Notes: generated by a model not told the origin, from the sequence alone. Counted from the stretch's first letter, positions 1 to 8,778 are shown. The stretch: DNA of 64,000 bases from Fimenecus sp045631225 (GCA_045631225.1 JAZQUG010000025.1:1-64000); one strand, 5' to 3'. Translations and numbers: made by a program.

Positions 1-782
1 AATGGACAAAGTCAATTCTTCTTACTGCACAGGAAATGAATTCTCCTGTTATCCTCGGTGTATCTGAAGGTGCGGGTAAATATATGTGCGGTTACAAGAC
101 TGTTGTAGGTATGGTTGAAGGTATGCTTGAAGGTCTCAACATCACAGTTCCTGTTGCTCTTCACCTTGACCATGGTTCTTATGAAGGTGCAAAAGCTTGT
201 ATTGAAGCAGGTTTCTCATCAATTATGTTTGTTGGTTCTCACTACCCAATTGATGAAAACATTGCAAAAACTAAAGAATTAGTTGCTATCTGCGAAGAAA
301 AAGGCCTTTCAATCGAAGCTGAAGTTGGTTCAATCGGCGGCGAAGAAGACGGCGTTGTTGGCGCAGGCGAATGTGCAGATCCCGACGAATGCAAGATGAT
401 TGCTGACCTCGGCGTTACAATGCTTGCAGCAGGTATCGGTAACATCCACGGTAAATATCCTGAAAACTGGGCAGGTCTTTCATTTGAAACTCTTGCAGCA
501 GTTCAGGAAGAAACAGGCACAATGCCTCTCGTTCTCCACGGTGGTACAGGTATCCCTGCTGATATGATTCAGAAGGCTATCTCTCTTGGTGTTTCAAAAA
601 TCAACGTTAACACAGAATGTCAGCTTGCATTCCAGGAAGCAACAAGAAAGTACATTGAAGAAGGTAAGGACCTTCAGGGCAAGGGCTTCGACCCAAGAAA
701 GCTTTTAGCTCCTGGTTGTGAAGCAATCAAGGCTACAGTTAAAGAAAAGATTGAACTTTTCGGTTCAGCTAACAAAGCTTAA
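1..782 (+). CDS. fba: Class II fructose-bisphosphate aldolase, 5' end outside window
   Basis: This is a glycolytic/gluconeogenic enzyme that splits fructose-1,6-bisphosphate into glyceraldehyde-3-phosphate and dihydroxyacetone phosphate using a zinc ion in the cytoplasm. The reading frame is open from base 3 (residues W-T-K-S-I-L-L-T-A-Q-E) and runs into the family sequence NSPVILGVSEGAGKY, so the Met at 36 is internal and the true start lies upstream of the window. Visible family motifs are HLDHGS (metal-binding region), GKYPENWAGL, LHGGTGIP and a phosphate-binding stretch around KINVNTE. Codon use is strongly biased, as expected of an abundant enzyme. A terminator follows directly, so it is the last gene of its transcript. 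Confidence 0.95.
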   Translation, partial: WTKSILLTAQEMNSPVILGVSEGAGKYMCGYKTVVGMVEGMLEGLNITVPVALHLDHGSYEGAKACIEAGFSSIMFVGSHYPIDENIAKTKELVAICEEKGLSIEAEVGSIGGEEDGVVGAGECADPDECKMIADLGVTMLAAGIGNIHGKYPENWAGLSFETLAAVQEETGTMPLVLHGGTGIPADMIQKAISLGVSKINVNTECQLAFQEATRKYIEEGKDLQGKGFDPRKLLAPGCEAIKATVKEKIELFGSANKA

Positions 783-801
783 GTTTAAAATTACGTTTAT
801 G

Positions 802-836
802 ATACCGTTGGTCCTCGGACTGACGGTATTTTTTTG
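802..836 (+). terminator. Terminator after fba
   Basis: A hairpin with arms ATACCGT and ACGGTAT around a TCC-rich loop is followed by a run of seven T. It sits 20 bases after the aldolase stop. Confidence 0.85.
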
Positions 837-928
837 TATATAAGTTTTTCATCAGATTATAATTTGTTTGCAATTTAATTTGTGTATAAATAAGAAAATT
901 TTGCATACTATAAATAATGAAAAATTTA

Positions 929-956
929 TTGACAAAAATTCATTTTTTGTTATAAT
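929..956 (+). promoter_or_regulatory. Promoter of the aspS-gatAB operon
   Basis: TTGACA (929-934) and TATAAT (951-956) with a 16-base spacer match the sigma-A consensus. Transcription would begin near 963, immediately before the T-box leader. Confidence 0.85.
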
Positions 957-962
957 ACCAAT

Positions 963-1180
963 TGGAGACTCGGCTTTTGTGGAAAGTCTGACAGGGAGAG
1001 CACGTCACCGACTGAAAGCGTGTTTGAGATGAGTAGTAAGCTTTGGGAACACTCCAAGTGCAATACTAATTTAATAATTAAAAGAGGATATGTTTTTTCA
1101 TATCAATGCGGGTGGCACCGCGGGTATTTATTTTAATTACTCGTCCCGGGAATATTTTAAGTATTCCCGGGGCTTTTTGT
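963..1180 (+). promoter_or_regulatory. T-box riboswitch (tRNA-sensing leader)
   Basis: The leader holds the conserved T-box sequence GGTGGCACCGCG (1111-1122), which pairs with the free CCA end of uncharged tRNA to form the antiterminator. A competing terminator follows: CCCGGGAATA (1145-1154) pairs with TATTCCCGGG (1162-1171), then CTTTTT. An AGAGCACG...CGTG element (997-1022), GAGTAGTAAGC and a hairpin at about 1040-1060 look like stem I distal and stem III parts. The upstream part is compact, with only about 150 bases from the predicted start to the T-box. I could not place the specifier codon safely; the downstream genes predict an Asp (GAC/GAU) or Asn (AAC/AAU) codon. It should raise operon expression when that tRNA is uncharged. 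Confidence 0.93.
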
Positions 1181-1211
1181 ATTACTCGGGATAAAATGGA
1201 GGTAGACAAAA

Positions 1212-3290
1212 ATGTACAGAACACTATACTGTAACGACATCTGTGACAAGCATATCGGAAAGCCTGTTCAGCTTGCAGGCTGGGTTGATGTTGTCCGTGA
1301 CCACGGTGGCGTTATCTTCGTTGACATCCGTGACTATACGGGTGTTACTCAGGTTGTTATTCACAACGAAGAATTGGTAAAAAATGTAAACCGTGAAACT
1401 GTTATTTCTGTTAGCGGTACTGTTGAAAAACGTGACCCTGACACAGTAAACGAAAAAATTGCAACAGGTTATGTTGAGCTCGTTGCTGACAGTCTTCAGA
1501 TTTTAGGTAAGAGTAAGAATATGCTCCCATTTGATGTAAGAGCATCAAGACAGAGTAAGGACGAGGTTCGTCTTAAATATCGTTACCTTGACCTTCGTAA
1601 TCCAAAGAATCATGATAATCTTGTTAAGCGTTCAATGATTATCCGTCATCTTCGTAACAAGATGGAAGAAAAAGGCTTCCTTGATATGCAGACACCAATT
1701 CTTACTGCATCATCACCTGAAGGTGCTCGTGACTTCCTTGTTCCATCAAGAAAGCATCCTGGTAAGTTCTATGCTCTTCCACAGGCTCCGCAGCAGTTCA
1801 AACAGCTTCTTATGGTTTCAGGTTTTGACCGTTATTTCCAGGTTGCACCTTGTTTCCGTGATGAAGATGCTCGTGCCGACCGCTCACCCGGTGAATTCTA
1901 TCAGCTCGACTTTGAAATGGCATTTGCTACTCAGGAAGAAGTTCTTGATGTTTGTGAAGACTTAATTTACGATACATTCAAAGCATTTACAGATAAAAAG
2001 GTTACTCCTAAGCCATTCCGTAGAATCACTTATGCTGATGCTATGATGACTTATGGTTCAGATAAACCTGACCTTCGTAACCCACTTGTAATCTGTGATT
2101 TGACAGAATTCTTTGCAGGTGTTAATTTCCCTGCTTTCAAGGGTAAGCCTGTTCGTGGTATCGTTGCTGACTGTGCTGGTAAGTCAAAGAAATTCTTTGA
2201 AGACTCACTGAAATTCGCAACATCAAATGAAGTAGGACTTGGTGGTCTTGGCTATATCACACTTAAGGATGGCGTTTTTGCAGGTCCTATTGCAAAATTC
2301 TTAAGCGAAGAACAGAAAGTTGAAATTACAGAACTTACAGGAGTTAAAGAGGGTGAAACACTCTTCTTTATCTGTGATGAAAAGAAAAACAATACAGAGA
2401 AAAAAGCCGGTATGATTCGTAACTGGCTTGCAGGTAAAGAACAGCTTGATTTAATCCGTGACGATGCATTTGAATTCTGTTTCGTTGTTGATTTCCCAAT
2501 GTATGAAAATGATGAGGAAACAGGCGAAACAATCTTCACACACAACCCATTCTCAATGCCACAGGGTGGTATGGAAGCACTCCTTACAAAAGACCCTACT
2601 GAAGTTTTGGCTTATCAGTATGACCTTGTTTGTAACGGTATCGAGTTAGCTTCAGGTGCTGTTCGTAACCACGATAACGAAATTATGAAAAAGGCATTTG
2701 AAATTGCAGGTTATGACGAAGAAGAACTTAAAAAGCGTTTCAATGCTTTATATACAGCATTCCAGTATGGTGCACCTCCTCATGCAGGTATGGCACCTGG
2801 TATTGACCGTATGGTAATGCTTCTTACAGACGAAGAAAAAATCCTTGATGTTATTGCATTCCCACTTAATGGTAATGCTCAGGACTTGTTACTTGGTGCA
2901 CCAAGTGAAGTTACAAATCAACAGCTTGAAGATGTTCATCTTCTCGGTAACGGCAGTGCTCTTGCGCAGCGTCAGGCTGCAGTTGGTGGCGGTTCAAAGA
3001 AAGCACAGGGCAAACGCTCAACTTTCTCAAATGCACAACAGCTTAACCAGTTATCTCTTACAGAAGATGAAGAAGCAGTAATGCAGGGAATTTTCACAGC
3101 AATGCTTGATAGTGAAGCAAAGCTTAGAACTATTGATACAGAAAATGTTGAAGAAATGGTACACGTTATGCCAATGGAAAATGTACTTCGTGAAGATGTA
3201 CGCAAACAGAATTTCTCAAGAGAAAGCCTTCTCGAAGGTGCTCCTGAAAGAAATGAAGACAGCTGGCAAGTACCAAGACTTGTAAAGTGA
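1212..3290 (+). CDS. aspS: Aspartyl-tRNA synthetase with C-terminal GatC domain (fusion)
   Basis: It charges tRNA with aspartate; the fused GatC domain is normally a separate small subunit of the GatCAB amidotransferase. Residues 1-105 form the OB anticodon-binding domain (GWVDVVRDHGGVIFVDIRD). The class II core follows, with motif 2 FRDEDARADR at 215-224 and motif 3 near 520-538 (GAPPHAGMAPGIDR), and a bacterial GAD-type insertion between them. AspRS normally ends near residue 578 (GAPSEVTNQQLEDVHL). Here a roughly 35-residue linker rich in S, A, Q and G leads to residues 614-692, which read as GatC: LTEDEEAV start, core HVMPMENVLRED, and ending SWQVPRLVK. The whole runs in one frame with no internal stop. 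The start follows GGAGGT at 1198. gatA begins 11 bases after the stop. The synthetase call is certain and the GatC call is strong. Confidence 0.95.
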   Translation: MYRTLYCNDICDKHIGKPVQLAGWVDVVRDHGGVIFVDIRDYTGVTQVVIHNEELVKNVNRETVISVSGTVEKRDPDTVNEKIATGYVELVADSLQILGKSKNMLPFDVRASRQSKDEVRLKYRYLDLRNPKNHDNLVKRSMIIRHLRNKMEEKGFLDMQTPILTASSPEGARDFLVPSRKHPGKFYALPQAPQQFKQLLMVSGFDRYFQVAPCFRDEDARADRSPGEFYQLDFEMAFATQEEVLDVCEDLIYDTFKAFTDKKVTPKPFRRITYADAMMTYGSDKPDLRNPLVICDLTEFFAGVNFPAFKGKPVRGIVADCAGKSKKFFEDSLKFATSNEVGLGGLGYITLKDGVFAGPIAKFLSEEQKVEITELTGVKEGETLFFICDEKKNNTEKKAGMIRNWLAGKEQLDLIRDDAFEFCFVVDFPMYENDEETGETIFTHNPFSMPQGGMEALLTKDPTEVLAYQYDLVCNGIELASGAVRNHDNEIMKKAFEIAGYDEEELKKRFNALYTAFQYGAPPHAGMAPGIDRMVMLLTDEEKILDVIAFPLNGNAQDLLLGAPSEVTNQQLEDVHLLGNGSALAQRQAAVGGGSKKAQGKRSTFSNAQQLNQLSLTEDEEAVMQGIFTAMLDSEAKLRTIDTENVEEMVHVMPMENVLREDVRKQNFSRESLLEGAPERNEDSWQVPRLVK

Positions 3291-3301
3291 GGTGAATAGT
3301 A

Positions 3302-4483
3302 ATGAAATATTATGCAACACAAATCAGTGAAAAAGGCAATATCGCAGTTGACGATACAATACTCGTTAAAGATGTTGTTACAACTGCAGGTTCACATATT
3401 TTAGATGGATTCAAGCCTCTTTTCAGTGCTGAGGCAGTTACCCGACTTGAAAACAAAGGCTATACAGTATCAGGAAAAACTAACGTTGGCGAATTCGGTC
3501 TTGACCTTGTTGGTGAATTTTCATACTATGCACCACAGGAAGACAAACTTGAAGGCTCAGCAGCAACACTTGTTGCAAATGGTGAAGTTGAAGCTGTACT
3601 TGGCGTTGATATGAATGGTTCAACAAGACGAGCAGCAGCTTTAGCCGGTGTTGATTTCTTAAAGCCAACTTACGGTACAGTTTCCCGTTATGGTGTGATT
3701 TCTTGTGCAGCATCAGGTGAACAGATTGGTGTTTATGCTAAAGATGCAGAAAAAGTAGCTGAAATTATGGGCGTTATTGCAGGTCATGATGACAAAGACG
3801 GTACAAGTCTTAAAAACGACACTTATGACTACTCTATTACAGATGTAAAGGGCAAGAAAGTTGCTATCAATAAATTCTTACTTGATAAAGCAGACGATGA
3901 AACAAAAGCAAAGGTATTGGCATTTGCTGATTCACTTCGTGCAAATGGTGTTGAGGTTACAGAAATCAGTTGTGATATGGCTGAAATTGCAAACACAGCA
4001 TGGCAGATTCTTATGTGTGCTGAAACTTGCAACAATGTTTCTCGTTATGACGGTGTTAAATTCGGTTACCGTGCAAAAGAATATAAGAACATTGACGAAT
4101 TATATGTAAACACAAGAACTGAAGGATTTAACTTCCTTACAAAGGCAGTTATCCTTTACGGTTCAGATGTTCTTTCAAAGAATCGTTATAAGGATTGCTT
4201 TGATAAGTCACTTCGTGTTCGTCGTGTAGTTGCAGAAGGACTCAAGAAAGCATTCAGTGAATTTGATGCAGTTCTTACTCCTGCTTGCAGTAAAGCAGCA
4301 TACGAAGCATACGATATTAAAGATGCATTCGGTAAAGTGTTTGAGGAAAGCGTGTTCACAGCAGTACCAAACCTTGTTGGTGTTCCTGCTCTTGTTACAA
4401 ACGGTGTTCAGCTTATGGGTAACCATTTCTCTGAAAGTACACTTTTAAGTCTTGCTCACAGTGTTGAAAAGGAGGACAAATAA
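3302..4483 (+). CDS. gatA: GatA, shortened and divergent amidotransferase glutaminase subunit
   Basis: GatA releases ammonia from glutamine and passes it to GatB, which amidates Asp-tRNA(Asn) or Glu-tRNA(Gln). The protein is 393 residues where the family usually has about 485. The missing parts are the N-terminal helices, roughly 15 residues between the catalytic Lys and Ser, and part of the C-terminal core. Recognisable pieces are the Lys in ILVKD (K23), GKTNVGEFG, the nucleophile region DMNGSTRRAAA (S107), and LKPTYGTVSRYG. The amidase signature GGSSGGSA is reduced to LEGSAAT, so the usual cis-serine is not obvious. There is no frameshift, and codon use matches its neighbours, so the gene looks functional rather than decayed. 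It sits between aspS-gatC and gatB with tight spacing. Confidence 0.9.
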   Translation: MKYYATQISEKGNIAVDDTILVKDVVTTAGSHILDGFKPLFSAEAVTRLENKGYTVSGKTNVGEFGLDLVGEFSYYAPQEDKLEGSAATLVANGEVEAVLGVDMNGSTRRAAALAGVDFLKPTYGTVSRYGVISCAASGEQIGVYAKDAEKVAEIMGVIAGHDDKDGTSLKNDTYDYSITDVKGKKVAINKFLLDKADDETKAKVLAFADSLRANGVEVTEISCDMAEIANTAWQILMCAETCNNVSRYDGVKFGYRAKEYKNIDELYVNTRTEGFNFLTKAVILYGSDVLSKNRYKDCFDKSLRVRRVVAEGLKKAFSEFDAVLTPACSKAAYEAYDIKDAFGKVFEESVFTAVPNLVGVPALVTNGVQLMGNHFSESTLLSLAHSVEKEDK

Positions 4484-4484
4484 T

Positions 4485-5906
4485 ATGAAATACGAACTTG
4501 TCATGGGCCTTGAAACTCACGTTGAGTTAAGTACTGAATCAAAAATTTTCTGTTCTTGCGGTGGTCACTCTGCTGCAAACGAACCTAACGATTGCGTTTG
4601 TCCTGCTTGTTCAGGTATGCCGGGTATGTTACCTGTTATGAACAAGAGAGTTGTTGAACTTGCAGTTACTGCAGGTCTTATGCTTAACTGTAACATCAAT
4701 CGTTACACAACATTTGATAAGAAAAACTACTATTATCCTGACCTTCCTTGTGCATACCAGATTACACAGATTAATCATCCGATCTGTACTGACGGTTGCG
4801 TAACACTTAAGACAAGTGAAGGCACAAGAGATATCAGAATTAAGCAGATTCATATGGAAGAAGACGCAGGTAAGCTTGTTCACAGCGGTAATTCATCATT
4901 CGTTGACTTTAACCGTACAAGTGTTCCGCTTATCGAAATCGTTACACAGCCTGACTTCCGTAGTGCAGAAGAGGTTGTAACATATCTTAATAAGCTTAAG
5001 TCAATGTTCCGTTCAAGTGGCATTTCAGAATGTGAAGAAGGTGCTATGCGATGTGACGTTAACATTTCTGTTCGTCCTGTTGGCAGCACAGAATTCGGTG
5101 TTCGTACTGAAATCAAGAATATGGCTTCATTTGAGGCTATTGAAAGAGCAATCAAGTACGAATCACAGCGTCATATGGATGCTCTTGAATATGAAATTGA
5201 AGAGCTTGTTCAGGAAACAAGAAGATTTGATGATGTAAGTGGTAAGACATTTGCAATGAGAAACAAGGAAACTGAAGCAGATTACCGTTATTTCCCTGAT
5301 GCAAACCTTATGCCTATTATCATTGATGATGCATGGCTTGAGGAAATCAAGGCTAATAAACCAACTGCAGTTGATGAAAAGGCTGAACAGTATCGTGAAG
5401 TTGGCATTTCTGAAAAAGAAATTGATATGCTCATTTCTAACCATAAAATTGCAAAAATGCTTGATGATATTATCGCAATGGGCTGTAATCCAAAGGATAC
5501 TGCAGCGTGGATTCTTACTGACTGTGCAGGTGTTCTCCGTAAGGACGGCAAAACACTTAACGACCTTACAATGACTGCTGAAACTCTCGCTACAATCATC
5601 AAGATGGTTGACAGTGGTAAGATTAACAGAAATGCAGGTAAGAAGGTTCTTATTGCAGTTGTTGAAGACAACGCTGACCCTGTAGAATTCGTTAAGGCAA
5701 ATGGCCTTGATAAGAAATTCGATTCTTCTGCTATTGAAGGCGTTATTGATACTGTGATTGCACAGAACGAAAAAGCAGTACAGGACTTCAGAAGCGGTAA
5801 GGAAAAGGCTCTTATGGCTCTCTTCGGTGCTTGTATGAAGGAGCTTCGTGGCGCAGGTGACCCTGCAGTAATCAAGGAACTTCTTGAAAAGAAGCTTAAG
5901 GCATAA
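4485..5906 (+). CDS. gatB: Asp/Glu-tRNA amidotransferase subunit B
   Basis: GatB binds mischarged Asp-tRNA(Asn) or Glu-tRNA(Gln), phosphorylates the side-chain carboxyl and adds ammonia supplied by GatA. The start MKYELVMGLETHVEL at 4485 follows GGAGGA (4471-4476), one base after the gatA stop; a longer upstream reading of the frame lacks a ribosome site. Family marks are GLETHVEL, a Cys-rich zinc region (FCSCGG...CVCPACSGMPG), KKNYYYPDLP, RTSVPLIEIVT, MRCDVNISV and the C-terminal YqeY-like tail (NRNAGKKVL...). At 473 residues it is full length. Unlike GatA, it shows no unusual deletion. It is the last gene of the T-box operon. Confidence 0.96.
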   Translation: MKYELVMGLETHVELSTESKIFCSCGGHSAANEPNDCVCPACSGMPGMLPVMNKRVVELAVTAGLMLNCNINRYTTFDKKNYYYPDLPCAYQITQINHPICTDGCVTLKTSEGTRDIRIKQIHMEEDAGKLVHSGNSSFVDFNRTSVPLIEIVTQPDFRSAEEVVTYLNKLKSMFRSSGISECEEGAMRCDVNISVRPVGSTEFGVRTEIKNMASFEAIERAIKYESQRHMDALEYEIEELVQETRRFDDVSGKTFAMRNKETEADYRYFPDANLMPIIIDDAWLEEIKANKPTAVDEKAEQYREVGISEKEIDMLISNHKIAKMLDDIIAMGCNPKDTAAWILTDCAGVLRKDGKTLNDLTMTAETLATIIKMVDSGKINRNAGKKVLIAVVEDNADPVEFVKANGLDKKFDSSAIEGVIDTVIAQNEKAVQDFRSGKEKALMALFGACMKELRGAGDPAVIKELLEKKLKA

Positions 5907-5924
5907 AAATAATTTTATATGAAT

Positions 5925-5954
5925 TAAGGTGGTGTTTTTTGCACCACCTTTTGT
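5925..5954 (+). terminator. Terminator after gatB
   Basis: AAGGTGGTG and CACCACCTT pair around a T-rich loop and are followed by TTG-rich sequence. Confidence 0.8.
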
Positions 5955-6016
5955 TGTTGGTGTAAAATTTACAATTTTTCGGGATGGTAAATATAGAACA
6001 CATCACTACAAATATT

Positions 6017-6056
6017 TAAGGTCATTCCGAGCAATATCAGAATGACCTTAATTTTT
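6017..6056. terminator. Bidirectional terminator between gatB and the GH5 gene
   Basis: TAAGGTCATTC (6017-6027) pairs with GAATGACCTTA (6040-6050). It is followed by ATTTTTT on the + strand and AAATATTT on the - strand, and so lies between two convergent transcripts. Confidence 0.75.
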
Positions 6057-7471
6057 TAATATTCAATTACAATTTCATTTTTTCCAATTTTATTTTCGTA
6101 TTTAACAAGACCTTTATATGGAACATAAATTTCTGTTTTTAAATTATCAGGAAATTCCCTTTCGCATGTCCATATTAAACTGAATTTACGATTTTTACTG
6201 TCGGTTTTGATTTCTTCAATATCGCCACAGACAGCAACGGGATAAGGTCGGTTAAACACCTTTTCTAATTCATCTTTTTTGAAGTTGTACCCCCAATAAA
6301 TACTGCTCCAATGATTCTTTTCGAATTCACCCATAATAAAATCAATATGCTCAATCCATTCATGACCCGGTGCACCACCGCCCCATTCACCGAAAAGCAC
6401 AGGAACATTCATTTTCAACTGATTTTTTCTGATTTCGGATATTATGCACTTTATACGATTGTTACTAGAATATTTGTTGTATAAAGGTGAATCTATAAAG
6501 ATGTCGTATGCGTGTGGAGAATATATATCATTGTTTCTCTTTTCAATCTCAAATGGTAATCCAAGGTTTGCATAGTAACTATGCTCAAAGAAATTGAAAA
6601 TTCCCGTCTTGTTTACAGTGTTACTGACGTTATGAAAAAATGGTTGATAATAGTCTTTGTTAAATTCGTTTGTGAACATTGAAAGACCATTGATTGAATC
6701 ATAAAATTTTTCTTCACTATCCATTTTCTCAAGAAGATTGTGAAGACCTTTTCGTGTACGGATAAAAGAATAAATCTTAAGAGCCATTTTTGCAAAGCCT
6801 GTTTTGTCTTTGCAGTTATTAAAATATTTTTCGAAATTTACATCCTTACCATATGCTGTTTTTATAACGTTTGATGAAAGAGTAAGAAATACTTTTCTGC
6901 CGTCTTTATGTATGTATGGCTCATTTAAGTAGTCATAACCGATTATATTTTCGCAATCTGAAAGAGATGCTGCCACATAAGACCACATCTTTACAAACTT
7001 GGTCTGTATATCGTTTCTGTTTATCCAGAAATCGTTAAAAGCCTTCTGAACACCTTGCATATAGAAATATCCTTCTGCCCAGATAGCATATTGACGAGGA
7101 TTCTCATAAGACGAATCAATAGCCCATGTTGGAGCACCATCACCGTGAAAATAGTGTGAGAACAAATCCTGATGCATATCGAACATAACAAAAATATCAT
7201 TTTGGGCACACTTGTCAATAAATTCTTTAAGAGCAGAAATAAGTCTGTCGTTGTATTTGCCTTCATGTGGCTCAATAGCAGACCAGGTAATGCCAAGTCG
7301 CACAATGTTTACACCAACAGACTTCATATCCTTAAAAACTTTTTTCTTAAAAAGTCGTTTGTGGACAAGAAACTTGTTTGCATTGTGTTCTTTGATACAG
7401 AGATTTATTCCTCGGAAAATTCTTTCTCTGCCGAATTCATCTCTGATTTTCAGGTTATCGCAATAAAACAT
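6056..7471 (-). CDS. Glycoside hydrolase family 5, endoglycoceramidase-like
   Basis: This is a retaining TIM-barrel glycosidase. The sequence FDMHQDLFS (about 97-105), acid/base Glu184 in YLNEP and nucleophile Glu362 in FGEWGGG are the GH5 hallmarks. The MHQD motif and the C-terminal beta domain resemble the endoglycosylceramidase branch of GH5. No signal peptide is visible, so it probably acts in the cytoplasm on imported glycosides or glycolipid fragments. It is transcribed alone from a good promoter (7505-7533) divergent from alaX. The start follows GAGGT with about 7 bases spacing. Family is sure; substrate is not. Confidence 0.85.
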   Translation of the reverse strand: MFYCDNLKIRDEFGRERIFRGINLCIKEHNANKFLVHKRLFKKKVFKDMKSVGVNIVRLGITWSAIEPHEGKYNDRLISALKEFIDKCAQNDIFVMFDMHQDLFSHYFHGDGAPTWAIDSSYENPRQYAIWAEGYFYMQGVQKAFNDFWINRNDIQTKFVKMWSYVAASLSDCENIIGYDYLNEPYIHKDGRKVFLTLSSNVIKTAYGKDVNFEKYFNNCKDKTGFAKMALKIYSFIRTRKGLHNLLEKMDSEEKFYDSINGLSMFTNEFNKDYYQPFFHNVSNTVNKTGIFNFFEHSYYANLGLPFEIEKRNNDIYSPHAYDIFIDSPLYNKYSSNNRIKCIISEIRKNQLKMNVPVLFGEWGGGAPGHEWIEHIDFIMGEFEKNHWSSIYWGYNFKKDELEKVFNRPYPVAVCGDIEEIKTDSKNRKFSLIWTCEREFPDNLKTEIYVPYKGLVKYENKIGKNEIVIEY

Positions 7472-7504
7472 ACTTTTACCTCGTACTTATTGTGGTATGG
7501 ACTA

Positions 7505-7533
7505 ATTCTAACATAATAAAAGATTGATTACAA
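7505..7533 (-). promoter_or_regulatory. Promoter of the GH5 gene
   Basis: On the minus strand, TTGTAA (7533-7528) and TAGAAT (7510-7505) are 17 bases apart, 34 bases before the start codon. Confidence 0.7.
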
Positions 7534-7544
7534 TAAACAAATAG

Positions 7545-7573
7545 TTGATAAAGTGGTTGATATTTAGTATAAT
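7545..7573 (+). promoter_or_regulatory. Promoter of alaX
   Basis: TTGATA (7545-7550), 17 bases, TATAAT (7568-7573); the start codon follows at 7592 after AAAGAGGTG. It is back-to-back with the GH5 promoter. Confidence 0.8.
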
Positions 7574-7591
7574 TACAAAGAGGTGTTTTGA

Positions 7592-8740
7592 ATGATTAAA
7601 CCTACAGTTAAACTTTACGAAAATGATTCATATATAAAGGAGTTTTCTGCAACTGTTGTGTCAAGTGAAGAAAAAGACGGTGCATATTTTGTTGTCCTTA
7701 ATGAAACTGCTTTTTTCCCTGAGGGTGGTGGACAAGATGCTGACAAAGGTAAAATAGGTGATGCAGATGTCCTTGATGTACAGATTAAAAAAGATGTGAT
7801 TTATCATAAGGTCAATAAAGCATTTACAGAAAATGAAGAAGTGAAATGTCAACTTGATTGGGATAGTCGTTTTGTAAGAATGCAGAATCACACGGGTGAA
7901 CACATTGTTTCAGGTGTGATTCATAGCCTTTTCGGTTACAACAATGTGGGATTTCATATGAATGATTCTCTTATAACTCTTGATGTTGACGGTCCTTTGA
8001 CAGAAGACAACATAAGAGAAGTTGAAATAAAGTCAAACAAGGCAATTTATGATAATAAGAGTGTAAAAGCTATATATCCGACTGCACAGGAATTACCTGA
8101 TTACGATTATCGCAGTAAGCTTGATATTACAGAGGGTGTCCGTCTTATTGAAATTGAGGACTATGACCTTTGTGCTTGCTGTGCACCTCACGTTGCAAAA
8201 ACAGGTGAAATCGGTATTATCAAAATTCTTTCATTCATTCCATATAAAAAGGGCACACGAATTGAAATGATTTGTGGTGTATTGGCACTTAATGATTATC
8301 AGAATCTGCATACAACCAATAAATCTGTTATGAATATGCTTTCTGCAAAGAGATTTGAAATTGCAGAGTCTGTTGAAAGAATACAGGCTGAACTTGCTAA
8401 TATGAGAGCAGAGAACAAAAAGCTTATGGCTGAAATGGCTTCACTTAAAATGGAAAAGCACATCAGCGGAAATAATGTTTGTGTGTTCATTGATAGTGTT
8501 TCTTATGATGAATTGAGAAATTGTTCGAACAAGCTTATGGAAGAATTTGAATATTGTTATCTTTTCTCAAATACAGATAACGACAATTACATTTATGTTG
8601 TTTCAAGTAAGGAAAATAATGTAAGAGAACAGGTGCAGAATCTTAACAAAGCCTTTAACGGTAAAGGTGGCGGACGAGATACCTATGCACAGGGCAAAAT
8701 CACAGGCGACAAAGAAAGTATTTTGGAATATCTTAAATAA
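7592..8740 (+). CDS. AlaX-type alanyl-tRNA editing protein with DHHA1 domain
   Basis: It hydrolyses Ser- or Gly-mischarged tRNA(Ala) in trans, as the editing domain of AlaRS does. Zinc ligands are visible: HTGEH (H100, H104) and CACCAPH (C196, H200), the HxxxH plus CxxxH signature. An N-terminal barrel contains FFPEGGGQDADKG. The C-terminal third is a helical linker followed by a DHHA1-like domain ending GKGGGRDTYAQG, as in long AlaX-L proteins. Length 382 fits that class. It is monocistronic with its own promoter and terminator. Confidence 0.9.
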   Translation: MIKPTVKLYENDSYIKEFSATVVSSEEKDGAYFVVLNETAFFPEGGGQDADKGKIGDADVLDVQIKKDVIYHKVNKAFTENEEVKCQLDWDSRFVRMQNHTGEHIVSGVIHSLFGYNNVGFHMNDSLITLDVDGPLTEDNIREVEIKSNKAIYDNKSVKAIYPTAQELPDYDYRSKLDITEGVRLIEIEDYDLCACCAPHVAKTGEIGIIKILSFIPYKKGTRIEMICGVLALNDYQNLHTTNKSVMNMLSAKRFEIAESVERIQAELANMRAENKKLMAEMASLKMEKHISGNNVCVFIDSVSYDELRNCSNKLMEEFEYCYLFSNTDNDNYIYVVSSKENNVREQVQNLNKAFNGKGGGRDTYAQGKITGDKESILEYLK

Positions 8741-8745
8741 AAAAT

Positions 8746-8774
8746 TAAGCCACTCGTAGTGAGTGGCTTTTTCA
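8746..8774. terminator. Bidirectional terminator between alaX and the GH43-like gene
   Basis: GCCACTC and GAGTGGC pair around GTAGT, with T-runs outside on both strands. It serves two convergent genes. Confidence 0.85.
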
Positions 8775-8778
8775 ATGC

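Noticed and set aside
990..1012. GAC triplets at 990 and 1010 as T-box specifier codons
   Set aside because: I could not fold stem I well enough to show that either lies in the specifier loop.
5288..5875. A 195-codon open frame opposite gatB
   Set aside because: It lies wholly inside gatB on the other strand, has no ribosome site, and its amino-acid mix is that of an antisense shadow.
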